Shown here one piece after another: positions 33,447-35,895 of a DNA stretch of 35,895 nt. The notes under the pieces are model-generated. The model worked only from the letters and a program-made list of their open reading frames with translations, was not told the origin of the DNA and ran no database searches. Position 1 is the first letter of the stretch. Each line of letters begins with the position of its first letter. The DNA is from JBDTNQ01 sp039933635. Its GTDB lineage: Bacteria; Acidobacteriota; Vicinamibacteria; Vicinamibacterales; SCN-69-37. Made by a program: the position numbers and the translations under genes. The DNA lies in NCBI GenBank assembly GCA_039933635.1, contig JBDTNQ010000034.1, forward strand, positions 1 to 35,895. Direction: 5' to 3'.

Positions 33447-33638
33447 ATGGCCAAGCACTGTGAAATCTGCGGCAAGACCCCCGTCGTCGGCCGCATCGTC
33501 AGCCACGCCCACAACGTCCGCGCCCGCCGCTTTGAGCCCAATCTACAAAGGGTTCGCGCGCTGGTGAACGGGGGCATTCGCCGGCTCCGCGTGTGCACCC
33601 GTTGCATCCGCTCGAACAAGGTCGTCAAGGCCGCCTAG
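33447..33638 (+). CDS. rpmB: 50S ribosomal protein L28, zinc-binding (C+) form
   Basis: A small large-subunit ribosomal protein (63 aa). It opens MAKHCEICGKTP and ends with VCTRCIRSNKV. Cys5, Cys8, Cys50 and Cys53 make the two CxxC pairs of the zinc-containing paralogue type, as opposed to the zinc-free form used under zinc starvation. The SHAHNVRARRFEPNLQ core is diagnostic. The ATG at 33447 lacks an obvious Shine-Dalgarno apart from GTGAG. ridA follows 32 bp downstream. Confidence 0.97.
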   Translation: MAKHCEICGKTPVVGRIVSHAHNVRARRFEPNLQRVRALVNGGIRRLRVCTRCIRSNKVVKAA

Positions 33639-33670
33639 TCAGGGCCGGTGCCAGACCGAGCGTCCGTGCC

Positions 33671-34069
33671 ATGACCGGAGGGGAGACCCCGATTCGTCAG
33701 GCTGTCGCAACGTCCTTGGCGCCCGCGGCCATTGGGCCCTATAGCCAGGCCATCATCGCCGGTAATCTGCTCTTCCTTTCCGGCCAGATCCCACTCGACC
33801 CATCCACCGGTCAACTGATCGAGGGCGACATCGAGGCACAGACACGACAGGTGCTCCGAAATCTGGACGCCATCCTGTCGGCGGCCGGCGCCTCCTTCGC
33901 CAGTGTCGTCCGTACCACGGTGTATATGTTGGATTTGGCTGAATTTGCGGCGATGAATCGCGTCTACGAGACCTTCGTCACAGCGCCGGCACCTGCGCGC
34001 GCTACTGTCCAGGTCTCACGCCTGCCGCGCGACGCGCGCGTTGAGATCGATCTGATCGCGGTGGTGTAG
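33671..34069 (+). CDS. ridA: RidA family imine/enamine deaminase
   Basis: Removes reactive 2-aminoacrylate and related imines formed by PLP enzymes (132 aa, trimeric). Family marks are GPYSQAI (22-28), LFLSGQIPLDP (34-44), the substrate-binding Arg110 in PAPARATVQV, and the C-terminal RVEIDLIAV with Glu126. Length is standard. The ATG at 33671 is selected over an open frame overlapping rpmB. The gene is 32 bp after rpmB and is probably on the same transcript; it is convergent with the rel gene, 44 bp away. Confidence 0.95.
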   Translation: MTGGETPIRQAVATSLAPAAIGPYSQAIIAGNLLFLSGQIPLDPSTGQLIEGDIEAQTRQVLRNLDAILSAAGASFASVVRTTVYMLDLAEFAAMNRVYETFVTAPAPARATVQVSRLPRDARVEIDLIAVV

Positions 34070-34113
34070 CGGCAGCCCCGCCGAAGTTCGACCTGCCGAC
34101 TGCCAGGGGCCGC

Positions 34114-35895
<1,782 letters not shown>

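Overview
The window is GC-rich, densely coded chromosomal DNA from a bacterium. The protein flavour suggests Acidobacteriota, probably the Vicinamibacteria; this placement is inference from overall look, not from a marker search. There is no rRNA, CRISPR array, plasmid or phage module and no intact mobile element. Nearly everything is housekeeping: DNA repair, release-factor biology, tRNA charging, lipoprotein maturation, proteolysis, stringent response, and cofactor synthesis or uptake.

Layout, left to right. (1) 1-10345, all on the minus strand: a putative exported protein, an AddB-like Fe-S nuclease, an AddA-like helicase-nuclease, a 74-aa zinc-ribbon protein (TTG start), an 80-aa minimal J-domain-like protein and a small membrane protein, then mrp and an M16 zinc protease cut by the window edge. 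(2) 10346-13350, the loosest region: a 69-aa orphan, an AlkZ-related winged-helix protein, tRNA-Ala(GGC) with a strong promoter, a 392-bp stretch without a convincing gene that carries a duplicate of the tRNA 3' end, a DUF3592 membrane protein and a cold-shock protein. (3) 13349-17024, minus strand: erpA, then a Fur-rubrerythrin fusion, a PHP phosphoesterase, an ABC-type ATPase with degraded catalytic motifs, and a HAD phosphatase, tightly packed. (4) 17152-20848: a PGI of the Tal-PGI type, an exported methyltransferase, bioY and thiD. (5) 20959-24196: moaE-moaD-prfA-prmC, then a HIT protein. (6) 24246-29969: ileS-lspA-lgt-rluD-nudix, coupled by short overlaps. (7) 30009-35895: lon, dksA, rpmB, ridA and a bifunctional Rel/SpoT running off the right edge.

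How they work together. AddA and AddB would form the double-strand-break end-processing nuclease. PrmC methylates the GGQ loop of PrfA. LspA and Lgt act on the same prolipoproteins. ErpA and the Fur-rubrerythrin fusion both concern iron. DksA and Rel belong to the ppGpp response.

The most unusual items are the Fur-diiron fusion heading a compact unit with a pseudo-ATPase, and five genes where a -10-like hexamer sits exactly 6 nt before the start codon (predicted leaderless mRNAs). Others are the 15-bp duplication of the tRNA-Ala 3' end, a MoaD whose Gly-Gly is not terminal, and a repeat shared by two intergenic regions. None is shown here to be a new system. The Fur-rubrerythrin/PHP/pseudo-ABC unit is the best candidate.
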